Source: Paenibacillus dendritiformis (lineage in GTDB: Bacteria > Bacillota > Bacilli > Paenibacillales > Paenibacillaceae). From it: a stretch of 50,865 bases of DNA. This document shows, one piece after another, positions 42,659 through 50,865 of this stretch. The position numbers and the translations under genes are program-made. The notes under the pieces are model-generated. The model saw only the letters and a list, made by a program, of their open reading frames with translations. It ran no database searches and was not told the origin of the DNA. Each line of letters begins with the position of its first letter. The stretch's first letter is position 1. The stretch covers positions 1 to 50,865 of the forward strand of contig NZ_LDIG01000296.1 in NCBI RefSeq assembly GCF_015845845.1, written 5' to 3'.

Positions 42659-43675
42659 GTGAGCGATATCCGACATACGCAGGAGGGAGGGGACCGTCCG
42701 GTCCAGCTTCACCGTCCGGCCGACGGCGTGCTGCAGGCGCGCATTCCGGTTCCGTACTCCCTGCGCTGGGTGAACAGCTATATCTTAACCGGGCCGGAAG
42801 GATATACGATTGTCGATCCGGGCCTCGGAACCGAGGAGGCGGAAGCCTGCTGGGCGGCGCTGCTGGGCGAGCTGGACGGACCCGTCGAGCGGATTGTGTT
42901 GACCCATTACCATCCGGATCATCTCGGGATGGCCGGGCGGCTGCAGCGGCAGTTGGACATCCCGGTATCGATCTCGGAGACCGGGTGGGAGCATGCGCTG
43001 CGCATGTGGGGGCCGGGCCAGCGGATGGCCGAAGCGATGATGGCCTTGTTCGCGGAGCATGGCGTTCCGGCCCCGATCGTCGCGTCCATCGAGGCGCATA
43101 TGGACGGCTTCCTGCCGCTCGTCGCGCCGCTTCCTGAGGTGGAGTTCCTTCGCGACGGCGAGCAGGCCGCGTTCGGCGGCCGGACCTGGGACGTACTGGA
43201 GACGGCCGGGCATGCCCCCGGTCATCTCAGCTTCTATCATGCCGCCAGCGGCTTGATGCTGGCAGGGGATCATGTGCTGCCGCAGATTTCGCCGAATGTG
43301 AGCTATATGCCGGGGAGCGACCCGCAGCCGCTGCAATCATATTTGGACGGTCTCGCGAGGCTGAGGAGCTTCCAGGTGGAGCTGGCGCTGCCGGGCCACC
43401 GCCATCCGTTCCGCCATTATACGGCCCGCATCGATGAGCTGCTGCGCCACCATGAGGAGCGGCTTGCAGCCATAGCGGCGCTGCTGGCGGAGGGATCACG
43501 CACCGCATACGACGTATGCGTGGGATGCTTCGGCAGTCCGGAGCGCCTCACCACCCATCAATTCCGCTTCGCGATGGGGGAAGCGCTCGCTCATCTGCTG
43601 GAGCTGGAGCGGCGGGGACAGGCGCTCCGGAGCCGTCCGTCCGCATCCGGGCCCATCCGCTTCCGCTCTGGCTGA
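42659..43675 (+). CDS. MBL-fold metallo-hydrolase
   Basis: A 338-residue metallo-beta-lactamase-fold hydrolase. The zinc motif HYHPDH is at 83-88, with further ligands in TAGHAPGHLSF, LAGDHVL and PGHRHPF. A C-terminal helical extension (about 255-338) is typical of the glyoxalase II/RNase-like subgroup with an added winged helix. GTG start with AAGGGAGG. Substrate unknown. Confidence 0.85.
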   Translation: MSDIRHTQEGGDRPVQLHRPADGVLQARIPVPYSLRWVNSYILTGPEGYTIVDPGLGTEEAEACWAALLGELDGPVERIVLTHYHPDHLGMAGRLQRQLDIPVSISETGWEHALRMWGPGQRMAEAMMALFAEHGVPAPIVASIEAHMDGFLPLVAPLPEVEFLRDGEQAAFGGRTWDVLETAGHAPGHLSFYHAASGLMLAGDHVLPQISPNVSYMPGSDPQPLQSYLDGLARLRSFQVELALPGHRHPFRHYTARIDELLRHHEERLAAIAALLAEGSRTAYDVCVGCFGSPERLTTHQFRFAMGEALAHLLELERRGQALRSRPSASGPIRFRSG

Positions 43676-43713
43676 CGCCATGGGGGTTCCCATGGGCATC
43701 GCCAAAAGGTTGG

Positions 43714-43845
43714 AGCGACGGGGGCACCGAGATTGTACAGATGGGAAAAATAGCGACGGGGGCACCGAGATTGTGCAGGCGGAAAAACGGCGACGGGCGC
43801 ACCGAGATTTTGGAGACGGGAAAAACGGCGACGCGCAAAACGGTG
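43714..43845. repeat. 38-base imperfect tandem repeat
   Basis: About three and a half copies of a unit beginning CGACGGGGGCACCGAGATT (starts near 43716, 43754, 43791 and 43829, spaced 38, 37 and 38 bases). The period is not a multiple of three, so it is not coding. It lies just after the MBL hydrolase stop codon. Confidence 0.85.
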
Positions 43846-44095
43846 GAAGATGGATGAGGCAGTGAAATCCTGCGTGGATGCATCAATTTTCGCTCTTTAA
43901 GCCGCTATTTGATGAAATTCCTGCAAAAGTACCACTAGCGTTGCATCGAGCGGTTAGTTCATAATCTAATTTCAATTAACATCTATATATGATATATATT
44001 TACATCTGCAATGTCCGCGCTAGGTCTAAAAAAGTCGAGCTGGAAATAGACCCTGCGCGTTATCCATTATATGTAAAAGTATTTTTCGTTTGTCA
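43846..44095. other. AT-rich non-coding stretch
   Basis: About 250 bases with no convincing gene; base composition drops sharply from the GC-rich neighbours, as expected for a foreign insertion. Confidence 0.45.
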
Positions 44096-44323
44096 TTACC
44101 TCACAATCAGTTTCGGTTTCATCGACTTCGTTGCCTTTTTCGGACGTCTCCCATTTCGCTTTGGTCGTCCCCTAGATGTTCGGGTCGGCTTGCGGTTGAG
44201 TGCAGCGATCAAATTTTCCCATGGTTTTTCCGCATAGATGCGAATCAACTGAAGGAGATCCCATGTCGACTTATTACAGTCCAATGTTAGTTTAATTACT
44301 GTACATGCCAATAAACACTTCAA
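44096..44323 (-). pseudogene. Possible transposase C-terminal remnant
   Basis: A 75-residue frame ends in a basic stretch (RTSRGRPKRNGRRPKKATK) after WDLLQLIRIYAEKPWENLIAAL. This resembles transposase C-termini in general, but I cannot assign a family. It has AT-rich codon use and sits exactly where the neighbouring MFS gene loses its 3' end. Confidence 0.35.
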
Positions 44324-44369
44324 GAAAATGTAAATCTAAAAAAGCTGACAGTACCCCTATGCAGCTCCA

Positions 44370-45383
44370 AGCTGTGTTTGAATTTGAGCGAGAGCTAGCC
44401 GGCTGAAAAAGTGCGACGAGACATTGTGCGGCCATCGTCAGCCACAGTTCGGCAGAGAGGCCGCATATGGCAATTCCGGCTCCATTGACCAACAGACCGA
44501 TTGTCAGGAACAGCTTGGGCGGTACGCGGGCCGCGAGGCGGAATGCGATGAGGCCGCCAATAATTTCTCCGGCTCCGTAAGGAATCGTAATCCACTGCAA
44601 ATGCCGGGCTGTCAGCCCCAGCCGCTCGGTTACGAGAAAAATCGACAGCGGCGCGATGAGTCCGACTCCCAGGCCGACCAGTATTAAGGAGAGGCTCAGC
44701 CACCTCAGGATGCGGACCGAGACGACGTAGCGGATGCCATCGGCCATCTCCCGCAGCACAGAGCCCGAGCCTGCTGCCTTGTCCGCAGGGAGCGGATCGG
44801 CAGGAATGCCCAGCATCGCCAGAGCGGACAGTCCGAAGGCTGTGCCGGTCGCGAAGAGAGCCGAGCCAATGCCGGTCTGCTGATACACCCAGGTCCCCAT
44901 AATCGGTCCGATGATCATGAAGACGGAAGACAGAAGCTGGAGCAAAGACATGCACAGAGGCGCTTCGGCATCGTTGACGTAAAGCTTGAACAGCTTCATG
45001 CCGGACGGCTGGGCAAATTGCGATAAAATAGAAGAGCAAGCCGTGGCGGCAAATACCGCTTCCCACGAACCGGAAACGAGCATGACAAATACGATAATTG
45101 CCGAGCCGGCGCTTAACCACTCGCACCAAACGATCGTCCGCTTGGGGCGCCACCGATCGGCAAAGACGCCGCCAAGAAAAGAAAACACGAAAATAGGCGC
45201 GTATTCCGCCACGGAAATCATCGAGACGGCAAACGCATCTCCGCCGGTCACCTCCGTAACATAGAGCAGCACGGCGAAATTGCGAATCCAGATTCCGCAT
45301 TGGGAGAACAATTGGGACAGAAACACGGCGCGCACAAACGATTGGCGAAGCAGCGCAAATGAATGCGGGACGGAACCGGACAT
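44370..45383 (-). pseudogene. MFS exporter, 3' truncated
   Basis: The first 330 or so residues are a major facilitator of MFS_3 type: an N-terminal LFSQCGIWIRNFAVLLY helix, the loop GGVFADRWRPKRTIVW and about ten hydrophobic segments. After LVALFQPA the frame runs into unrelated AT-rich sequence (ends at 44292), so the last two helices are missing. GGAGGG precedes the ATG. It is divergent from the broken MerR gene, suggesting a former regulator-exporter pair. Confidence 0.75.
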
Positions 45384-45497
45384 ACATATAACCCTCCTTG
45401 GTTGAATTCGGACTCATCTTACGTCCTCCTGCAAGGGCAGAGTCAACCAGGAATTGCGGATGCCTGCATTACCCGTTGCCGGTTTCCCGGGAAGGAC

Positions 45498-45528
45498 TTG
45501 ACTCTCCTCTTAGGGGAGCCTGTAGCCT
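45498..45528 (+). promoter_or_regulatory. MerR-type promoter/operator
   Basis: TTGACT (45498-45503) and TAGCCT (45523-45528) are 19 bases apart, the overlong spacing typical of MerR-activated promoters, and the spacer holds the dyad CTCCTCTTAGGGGAG. It faces the MerR gene 25 bases downstream. Confidence 0.8.
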
Positions 45529-45552
45529 GAACTCAGAAAGGAACGAGGACAC

Positions 45553-46242
45553 ATGCTATACACGGTGAAGGAAGTATCGTCATTGACGAATGTAACCATC
45601 AAGGCGCTTCATCATTATCACAAAATCGGCCTCCTTGAGCCGCGTAAGATTAGCGAGGCGGGGTACCGGCTGTATGGGAAGGAGGAACTGGAACGGCTGC
45701 AGCACATTCTTTTCTATAAAGAATTGGATTTCCCGCTCGAAGCGATTAAAGAACTGCTCGAGACGGAATCCGATCGATAGACGATATTGAGCCGGCAGGA
45801 GGAGCTCTTGCTTGCCCGCAAGCGCCGGCTGGACAAGATTATTGACACGCTGCAAGCCTCTAAGCACAGCATGGCCGGCGGCGAACCGCAAAGTCCATCC
45901 GAGCTGTTCACAGGATTTGCCAGCGAGGAAGAATGGGAGGAAGCGCTGAGCGAGCAGAGAGAGCATCTGAATGAACAGGCGCAGGAAGCGATGGCGTTTA
46001 TGAAGGACATGGCAGCAGCGCTGCGCAGCGGCGCGAAGCACGAAGACGAGCAAGTGCAGCGGGCTATCCGGGCTCATCTCGCCGCTTTGAGCAGGCACGG
46101 GCATGCGGTGTCCGCGGCCGATTTTGCCGCGCAGACCCGCTTTTTCCTGCAGGACGATTTCCATCTCCGCATGCTCGAAGGGCAGCAGACCGGGCTGGCT
46201 TATTACCTTGCCGCCGCCGCAGCCTCATGCGCCGCGGAATAA
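45553..46242 (+). pseudogene. MerR/TipA-family regulator interrupted by an amber codon
   Basis: Residues 1-75 are an intact MerR helix-turn-helix domain (YTVKEVSSLTNVTIKALHHY, SEAGYRLYGKEELERLQ). A TAG at 45778-45780 follows ETESDR. The same frame continues as TILSRQEELLLARKRRLD and a TipAS-like helical ligand-binding domain (EEWEEALSEQREHLNE) to 46242. One base change would restore a 229-residue protein. A separate C-terminal protein could start at the TTG at 45787, but there is no good site for it. Confidence 0.8.
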
Positions 46243-46300
46243 CGATGGCCGTGCGAACGGCGGGAACGGCGGGGAGCTGGTCTTCCCGCCCTGTTTCACT

Positions 46301-46330
46301 CTCCCGCTGAGTCGGGAGCCGATATTTTTT
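46301..46330 (+). terminator. Terminator after the MerR gene
   Basis: CTCCCG (46301-46306) and CGGGAG (46313-46318) form a short stem followed by a T-rich end (GATATTTTTT). Confidence 0.6.
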
Positions 46331-46416
46331 CTAGGCCAGACAAGGGATTGGGAGGGGGAGAGAGAATAGTATAAAATGGCTTCCGGCCAACCGAATTGAG
46401 TGGGGGGTGTTCCGCT

Positions 46417-47001
46417 ATGCACACGACTTCTATTCCGCGCGTCATTGCCATTGCCGCGGTCTCCGGCGGAGGGAAAACGACGATTACCCGAAGATTGACG
46501 GAAACGTTGCCTCATGCCGCTGCACTTTATTTTGATGATTATACGTTCGAGGAATGTCCGGAGGATATTTGCGAATGGGTGGAGAACGGGGCGGATTACG
46601 ACGATTGGAATCTGGCTCCGCTTGCCCGCGATCTGCAATCCCTTCTTCGGACCCAGCCGCCGCCTTCTATCGTTATACTGGATTACCCGTTTGCTTATTT
46701 GAACAGCGCCCTGCGCGGTCATATTGATTTGTCCATTTTCATTGATACGCCGTTGGATATTGCCTTGGCCCGTCGCATCTTGAGGGATTACTCCGAAGGG
46801 TCCATCGACGATGTGCGAGAGGATGTCACGGGCTACCTCCAGGAGGGGAGAATGGCCTACGCCGAAATGCTGTCCGCGGTGAAGCCGAACTCAGACTTTG
46901 TCATTGACGGCTCGCTGCCGGTGGATGACATCGTGAAGCGAATCTTGGACGAGACAGAGGCGAGATTCAAGGTTCGGGTGATGAATGACAAGGAGCGTTA
47001 G
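46417..47001 (+). CDS. P-loop kinase-like protein
   Basis: A 194-residue NTPase resembling uridine kinase and related small kinases. Walker A AVSGGGKT is at 14-21, VILDYPFAYLNSALRGHIDLSIFIDTPLD holds the Walker B and LID-type region, and ARRILRDY follows. The ATG at 46417 has GGGGGG upstream; the frame opens 21 bases earlier. Phosphate acceptor unknown; nucleosides or small sugars are possible. Confidence 0.78.
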   Translation: MHTTSIPRVIAIAAVSGGGKTTITRRLTETLPHAAALYFDDYTFEECPEDICEWVENGADYDDWNLAPLARDLQSLLRTQPPPSIVILDYPFAYLNSALRGHIDLSIFIDTPLDIALARRILRDYSEGSIDDVREDVTGYLQEGRMAYAEMLSAVKPNSDFVIDGSLPVDDIVKRILDETEARFKVRVMNDKER

Positions 47002-47096
47002 AGCCGATAATGAGACCGATGACAGGCAGGGATCAGACAATTGGGCTCAGCGAAGGAGAGTCGATGCAAGCTGCCGAACGAAAAGGAGGAGTCGCC

Positions 47097-47552
47097 ATGC
47101 AAGCGCAGGCAACCAAAGAAGCAGAGAATTTGTACCATCAACTGATAGACGCATGGAACAGCCGCAATGCTGCCGGAATGGCGGAGCTGTTCGCCGCGGA
47201 CGGCGAGTTAATCGGCTTCGACGGCAGTCTGGCGAGCGGCCCGGATAACATACTTGGGCATCTTCAGCCCATCTTTGAACATCACTCGACAGCTCCTTTT
47301 ACGGCCAAAGTGAAACATGTCCGCTTGCTTGACTCGAATACCGCCTTATTGCGGGCGATTGCCGGCATGGTGCCGCCCGGACAATCGGAGCTGAACCCGG
47401 ACGTGAATACCCATCACACGCTGGTTGCGGTTCGCTACGGAGGACAGTGGCGGATTGAATTATTTCAGAATACGCCGGCTCAGTTCCATGGCCGGCCGGA
47501 GCTGGTCCGGGAAATGACGGAAGAATTGACGAAAGAGCTGAACCGTACATGA
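47097..47552 (+). CDS. SnoaL-like/SgcJ-EcaC family protein
   Basis: A 151-residue cone-shaped alpha/beta-barrel protein of the NTF2-like superfamily. LYHQLIDAWNSRNAAGMAELF, VKHVRLLDSNTALLRAI and THHTLVAVRYGGQWRIELFQNTPA fit the SgcJ/EcaC subgroup. The ATG at 47097 follows AAGGAGGAG; earlier in-frame ATGs (47010, 47064) have worse sites. Function is unknown. Confidence 0.75.
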   Translation: MQAQATKEAENLYHQLIDAWNSRNAAGMAELFAADGELIGFDGSLASGPDNILGHLQPIFEHHSTAPFTAKVKHVRLLDSNTALLRAIAGMVPPGQSELNPDVNTHHTLVAVRYGGQWRIELFQNTPAQFHGRPELVREMTEELTKELNRT

Positions 47553-47606
47553 CGGTGCAGGCCGGCGGCAGAGTCACACGGGCCCTGGCGTGAGCTCTTG
47601 GCTTCG

Positions 47607-48365
47607 CTATCGCTTCTGTCTCAGCAGCTCGGCAATTCGATGTCTGCCATCCCCCTCGAACCGACCGCCATGAAAGCAAATGACCTGTTGAATGTCATAA
47701 TCCAGCAGAATAGCGAGAGATTGCTGCGCCAATTCGTAGTCGATGCAGTATTGCGGATCAGGTCCGTACAGTTGACCTTCTTCTGCGATTAAGGCGTCTC
47801 CCGCGATGAGGGTGCGGCTCGGTTCATGATACAGGCTGATATGTCCGGGAGTGTGCCCCGGCGTGCCGATCACGATCATTCCGCCGCAGATCGGCAAGCG
47901 CTGCTTGTCCGTTAGGATCGAATGCACCGCAGCCCTGGGCGGGTTCTCCAGCGTATGCTTGAATCCGAGCCTCCATTGCTCCGGTACGTTGGCGGGCAGA
48001 GAGCTGACCGCTTCCGCTATCGCTGCGGGAGTCAGCTTCAGCAGCTGCTGTTCTCCCTCGATGAACGGCTTCTCGAGCGGGCTGGCCATCACTTCGACCC
48101 GGGCGGCGAATCGTTCTTCGATGGCCGGCAGGCCCCCGATATGATCGAGATCCTGATGCGTAATAATGACCTTGCTCAACCGATCGAAGGACAGGCCGGC
48201 ACGAGACACCTCGGAAGTCAACAGAGGAAGCTGACCGGGGTAGGCTGTATCCACCAGTACCAGATCGTCCTCATCCCATAATACGGTCGGATGAATCGTC
48301 ACGGTTCGGCCCATCATGTCCGCCGTAACCTCGAGCATGTGAATTCCACTCTTCTTGCGCGTCAT
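47607..48365 (-). CDS. MBL-fold metallo-hydrolase
   Basis: A 252-residue metallo-beta-lactamase-fold enzyme. The motif THQDLDHIGG (69-78) keeps H70, D74 and H75 but has D72 where HxHxDH enzymes have a second His, as in one known subclade. GTPGHTPGHISL and IAGDALI complete the site. GGAGGGG precedes the ATG. Substrate unknown. Confidence 0.85.
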   Translation of the reverse strand: MTRKKSGIHMLEVTADMMGRTVTIHPTVLWDEDDLVLVDTAYPGQLPLLTSEVSRAGLSFDRLSKVIITHQDLDHIGGLPAIEERFAARVEVMASPLEKPFIEGEQQLLKLTPAAIAEAVSSLPANVPEQWRLGFKHTLENPPRAAVHSILTDKQRLPICGGMIVIGTPGHTPGHISLYHEPSRTLIAGDALIAEEGQLYGPDPQYCIDYELAQQSLAILLDYDIQQVICFHGGRFEGDGRHRIAELLRQKR

Positions 48366-48570
48366 ATGATATCCCCTCCAATCCCATGTTCAATCACATC
48401 GTATCAGTCGAATATCATTTTGTAAATAAGTAAATTTATTATTATAACACAAAAATATTATTTTGTCAAGAGTGAGTTTGTGTGGGCTTATACTGGCACT
48501 GCTCGCGCAAGTCGCGGCAGATGGACCGGTATGGAAGCGAGCCGCCGGAGGACAGGCGCGGCGGTGCCGG
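48366..48570. other. AT-rich gap
   Basis: Contains the hydrolase's ribosome binding site and an AT-rich stretch (48410-48470) that is probably its promoter. I see no gene. Confidence 0.4.
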
Positions 48571-49155
48571 CTACGGGGCCGGGCTCGGCTGCTGCTCCTC
48601 CGCAGACTCGCTTGGCGGCGAATGGCGCCGGATAGCGAACAGCAGCTCCATGGCGAAATACAATATAGCAGCAGGGAATACCCATTGCCAGAAAGGCTCC
48701 GCCGCCCGATAGACGGAGACCAGGACGGGATGGATCCACCGCAGGCACAGATAGGAGAGGAAAACCCAGCAAACGGAATAGGACAGGCAAATATGACCGT
48801 GAAGCTGCAGCGGCAGGTTCGAGTAGTCCCACCACTGGCGCCGGAAAAAGGTCTGTAGCAGCCAGCCGCTCACATATTCCACTGCGGTGGGCACGAGGAA
48901 GCAGAGCAAGAGGACGACAGCCCAGTGCGTATCCGGCCCGGATAAATAGACGAGAAGCAGCGGCGCAAAGCCGTACATCGGCTTGAACGGCCCCCATAGA
49001 AACCCATCCTTGAAAAACACGCGCGTCGTAGCCAGACTATACATATTTTCCAACAACCAGCCCAACAACGAGTAGATAGTAAAAAAGAACCCAACGGCCG
49101 CCGCTTCATGCAGGAACGATGTCTGCGGCACCAGTTCCCCTGCAGGATGAAACAT
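48571..49155 (-). CDS. Putative ABC transporter permease-type membrane protein (CmpB family)
   Basis: A 194-residue membrane protein with about five hydrophobic segments, an internal SLLGWLLENMYS segment, WGPFKPMYGFAPLLLVYL, EYVSGWLLQTFF and the WDYSNLPLQLHGHICLSY signature of the CmpB (type IV ABC) family. The start at 49155 follows GAGGTGG; the frame opens 57 bases earlier. Despite the family name, transport is unproven. Confidence 0.78.
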   Translation of the reverse strand: MFHPAGELVPQTSFLHEAAAVGFFFTIYSLLGWLLENMYSLATTRVFFKDGFLWGPFKPMYGFAPLLLVYLSGPDTHWAVVLLLCFLVPTAVEYVSGWLLQTFFRRQWWDYSNLPLQLHGHICLSYSVCWVFLSYLCLRWIHPVLVSVYRAAEPFWQWVFPAAILYFAMELLFAIRRHSPPSESAEEQQPSPAP

Positions 49156-49382
49156 ATCGCGAAACCACCTCTCATCATCGTTTTCTCTTCTATGCAGTAG
49201 ATTTCTCTCCATATGTTGGAATTATTCATGATCCGGCACATTCCTAACTTTTTTGTACGAAAATGTCTCTATGCACGAAGTAGCAAGATATGGGTCTTTG
49301 CACCGGAGTAGAAGGTTTCTGTAAAATAGCACAAAAAGCCCCCCTACAAGTCAATTTTACCAACTAATGGGAAATATAGGGG
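49156..49382. other. Intergenic gap before the IS110 element
   Basis: No gene seen. Part of the right end of the IS110 element must lie here; AAAAAGCCCCCC at 49332-49344 is a possible edge, as the window's last bases read GGGGGTTTT. Confidence 0.3.
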
Positions 49383-50617
49383 TTATCCGGTGTCTCCTAG
49401 CTCTTGAATGTCCACTTTGTAGCCTAACTGTTGAATTTTTCGTATCCAGAAGTCGACGTCTTTCTCTTTTTTCGGTAAATAATCCGGCCCCAGTTCCTCA
49501 TAGGGGACACCGGTGAGCAGCATAATAAAGATGATTCGTAGTAACAGGTGAGCCAGCGCCATGTTTGCTTTTTTCGGCCCTCGTCGTTTGACCAGCCGGT
49601 AATAAAAAGCGGACAATCTCGTGTTTTTTGTTTTGGTAGCGGCCCAGGCTGCCTGACAAAGCACGGACTTTAGACCTTTATTCCCTTTACGGGTTCTCGT
49701 GCTCTTTTTTTTCCTGCGCTTTCGTTATTGCCTGGACTCAATCCTCCCCAAGAGGCGAGGTGCCCTTCCGAAGGAAAGACCGACATGTCGGGTCCAATTT
49801 CCGCAAGGATGCTCGCCGCGGCATCCTTATCAATCCCCGGTATGGTATCGAGCAGTTCGATTTCCTTCTGGTAAGGGTTCAGCAGTTCTTCGATCTCAGC
49901 TTCCAAAGCTGCAATTTCTTTTTCCAAATACTCTAGATGGTCGTAATGCCTGCGGATCATCTTGCGATGGTGGGCCCGCACTCGTCCGTTCAAGGCGTCA
50001 ACCAACTGCGGTACTTTTTTCTTGACTTGGGTTTTGACCATAGTTTTCACGTCTTCCGGTGACAGAACAACGCCGTTCATAACTGATTCCAGTAAAGCGC
50101 GACCTGAAACACCAAATACATCGCTGATATAGGTGGTCAACTTGATGTTCCCGTCTTGAAGAATTTTGTGGATACGGTTCTTTTCCGCTGTCGCGTCGTT
50201 GACTAGCTTCCGGCGATACCGGGTGAGATCACGCAAATCCCTGATATCTTCTGGTGGCACGAAGCTGGCTTCTATCAACCCGCAACGTAGCAATTGTGCG
50301 ATCCAGACGGCGTCTTTCATGTCTGTTTTTTTGCCCGGCACATTCTTGATCCGCTGCGGATTGGCCAAGATAAGTTCGAACGAGTCTTCCAGCAGGTTCC
50401 ATACGGGCTTCCAATAAACGCCGGTACTCTCCATCGCGACATGCGTACATTTCTGTTCCAACAGCCAATCATGGAGTTTTAGCAATTCCTTGGTCGTTGT
50501 TCCAAACGTTTTGATTTCTTGCTGTGGTTTCTTGTTGAGTGGCCCTGCCAGTACACAGGCGACGACCGTTTCCTGATGCACATCCAACCCTGCGCACCGT
50601 TCCAAAATCGCATCCAT
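49383..50617 (-). pseudogene. IS110-family transposase, frameshifted
   Basis: The N-terminal part (315 residues) carries the DEDD nuclease motifs GLDVHQETVVA, MESTGVYW and KTDMKDAVWIAQLL. The Tnp20 part starts with LLDTIPGIDKDAAASILAEIG and WGGLSPGNNESAG. The frame then breaks in an A8 run (49715-49722 on the plus strand); one more A would give KKKSTRTRKGNKGLKSVLCQ and join it to the 93-residue C-terminal piece ending at 49383. Full length would be about 411 residues. Confidence 0.88.
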
Positions 50618-50865
50618 TCCAGCTTCACTTCCTTGCTTTTGGATTCAGCAGAACATGCAGCAACGAGAAGTGTACTTTTGTACACGTGCTCAGGGCAACA
50701 ATCGGCGGTGCTCAAAGCTGCAATAGGCCCGTTTTCTGTACGGGATGTGACTCACCAAAAAAAATTCGACCTTTGATCTGCCTATCTTTATTTGCTCAGA
50801 AGAACTTCAAAATTACAAGTCCCCATTTTCATCCATCGTGGTGGCCGTCAGGCCGTGGGGGTTTT
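50618..50865 (-). ncRNA. Probable bridge RNA region of the IS110 element
   Basis: About 250 bases precede the transposase without a gene. In the IS110 group the left end upstream of the transposase encodes the bridge RNA that pairs with target and donor DNA. Local hairpins such as GTGTACTTTTGTACAC (50671-50686) are visible. The call rests on position and family knowledge; no structure was computed. Confidence 0.5.

Larger units (their letters stand above)
49383..50865 (-). mobile_element. IS110-family insertion sequence (upstream end reaches window end)
   Basis: The frameshifted transposase plus at least 248 bases of non-coding upstream DNA. IS110 elements have no strong terminal repeats, so the true ends are not fixed here. 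Both ends may extend beyond the coordinates given. Confidence 0.75.

Noticed and set aside
43989-44237. 82-residue plus-strand frame in the AT-rich stretch
   Set aside because: No ribosome binding site and no recognisable features; the overlapping minus-strand frame is slightly more plausible as a transposase remnant.

Overview
The window looks like a piece of a Paenibacillus-type chromosome (GC-rich, spore-forming Bacillota). It holds gerE, a YhcN/YlaJ-type spore lipoprotein, a YheC/YheD coat-type ATP-grasp protein, a CgeB-family protein, strong GGAGG ribosome binding sites and a giant repeat protein ending in the WIAG-type tail that I associate with Paenibacillus. This identification comes from gene content only.

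Layout. 1-85 is the 3' end of a group II intron whose body lies outside the window. 110-5925 holds a PLP aminotransferase, an AraC regulator, phosphatidylserine decarboxylase, a YheC/D-type protein and a family 4 glycosyltransferase. 6067-24448 is the centrepiece, an 18 kb block that appears devoted to late-sporulation surface glycosylation. It starts with a 2472-residue protein made of about 200 decapeptides, the second half of which carries a histidine at one fixed place in 103 of 104 units. Two family 2 glycosyltransferases, RmlA- and RmlB-type dTDP-sugar genes, a GT-D glycosyltransferase, a third family 2 enzyme, four small proteins, a CgeB-type enzyme and a family 4 enzyme follow on the same strand. 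Most of these carry an arginine-rich tail and many carry a Gly/aromatic motif of spacing three. One 89-residue protein consists of almost nothing else. Candidate sigma-K promoters precede the giant gene and the small-protein genes, and a very good one precedes gerE.

24600-28833 is a four-gene Gld-type ABC transporter operon. 28881-29882 is fabH with a sigma-A promoter and an apparent FapR operator. 30153-31610 holds the spore lipoprotein and gerE. 31611-33375 is a graveyard: a 90-base terminator-like direct repeat, a broken two-gene cassette and a GH39 glycosidase remnant bracketed by similar GC-rich hairpins.

33376-36158 is an RpiR-nagB-nagA amino-sugar operon. 36432-41324 is an AraC regulator divergent from an isomerase, Gfo/Idh/MocA dehydrogenase, second isomerase and ThuA operon that fits keto-sugar or glycoside oxidation. 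41782-43675 holds a methyltransferase and an MBL hydrolase. 43676-46242 is degraded: tandem repeats, a possible transposase remnant, an MFS exporter that has lost its 3' end and a divergent MerR/TipA regulator with an in-frame amber codon. 46417-49155 holds a P-loop kinase-like protein, a SnoaL-like protein, a second MBL hydrolase and a CmpB-type membrane protein. The window closes in an IS110-family element whose transposase is frameshifted in an A8 run and whose upstream end probably encodes a bridge RNA.
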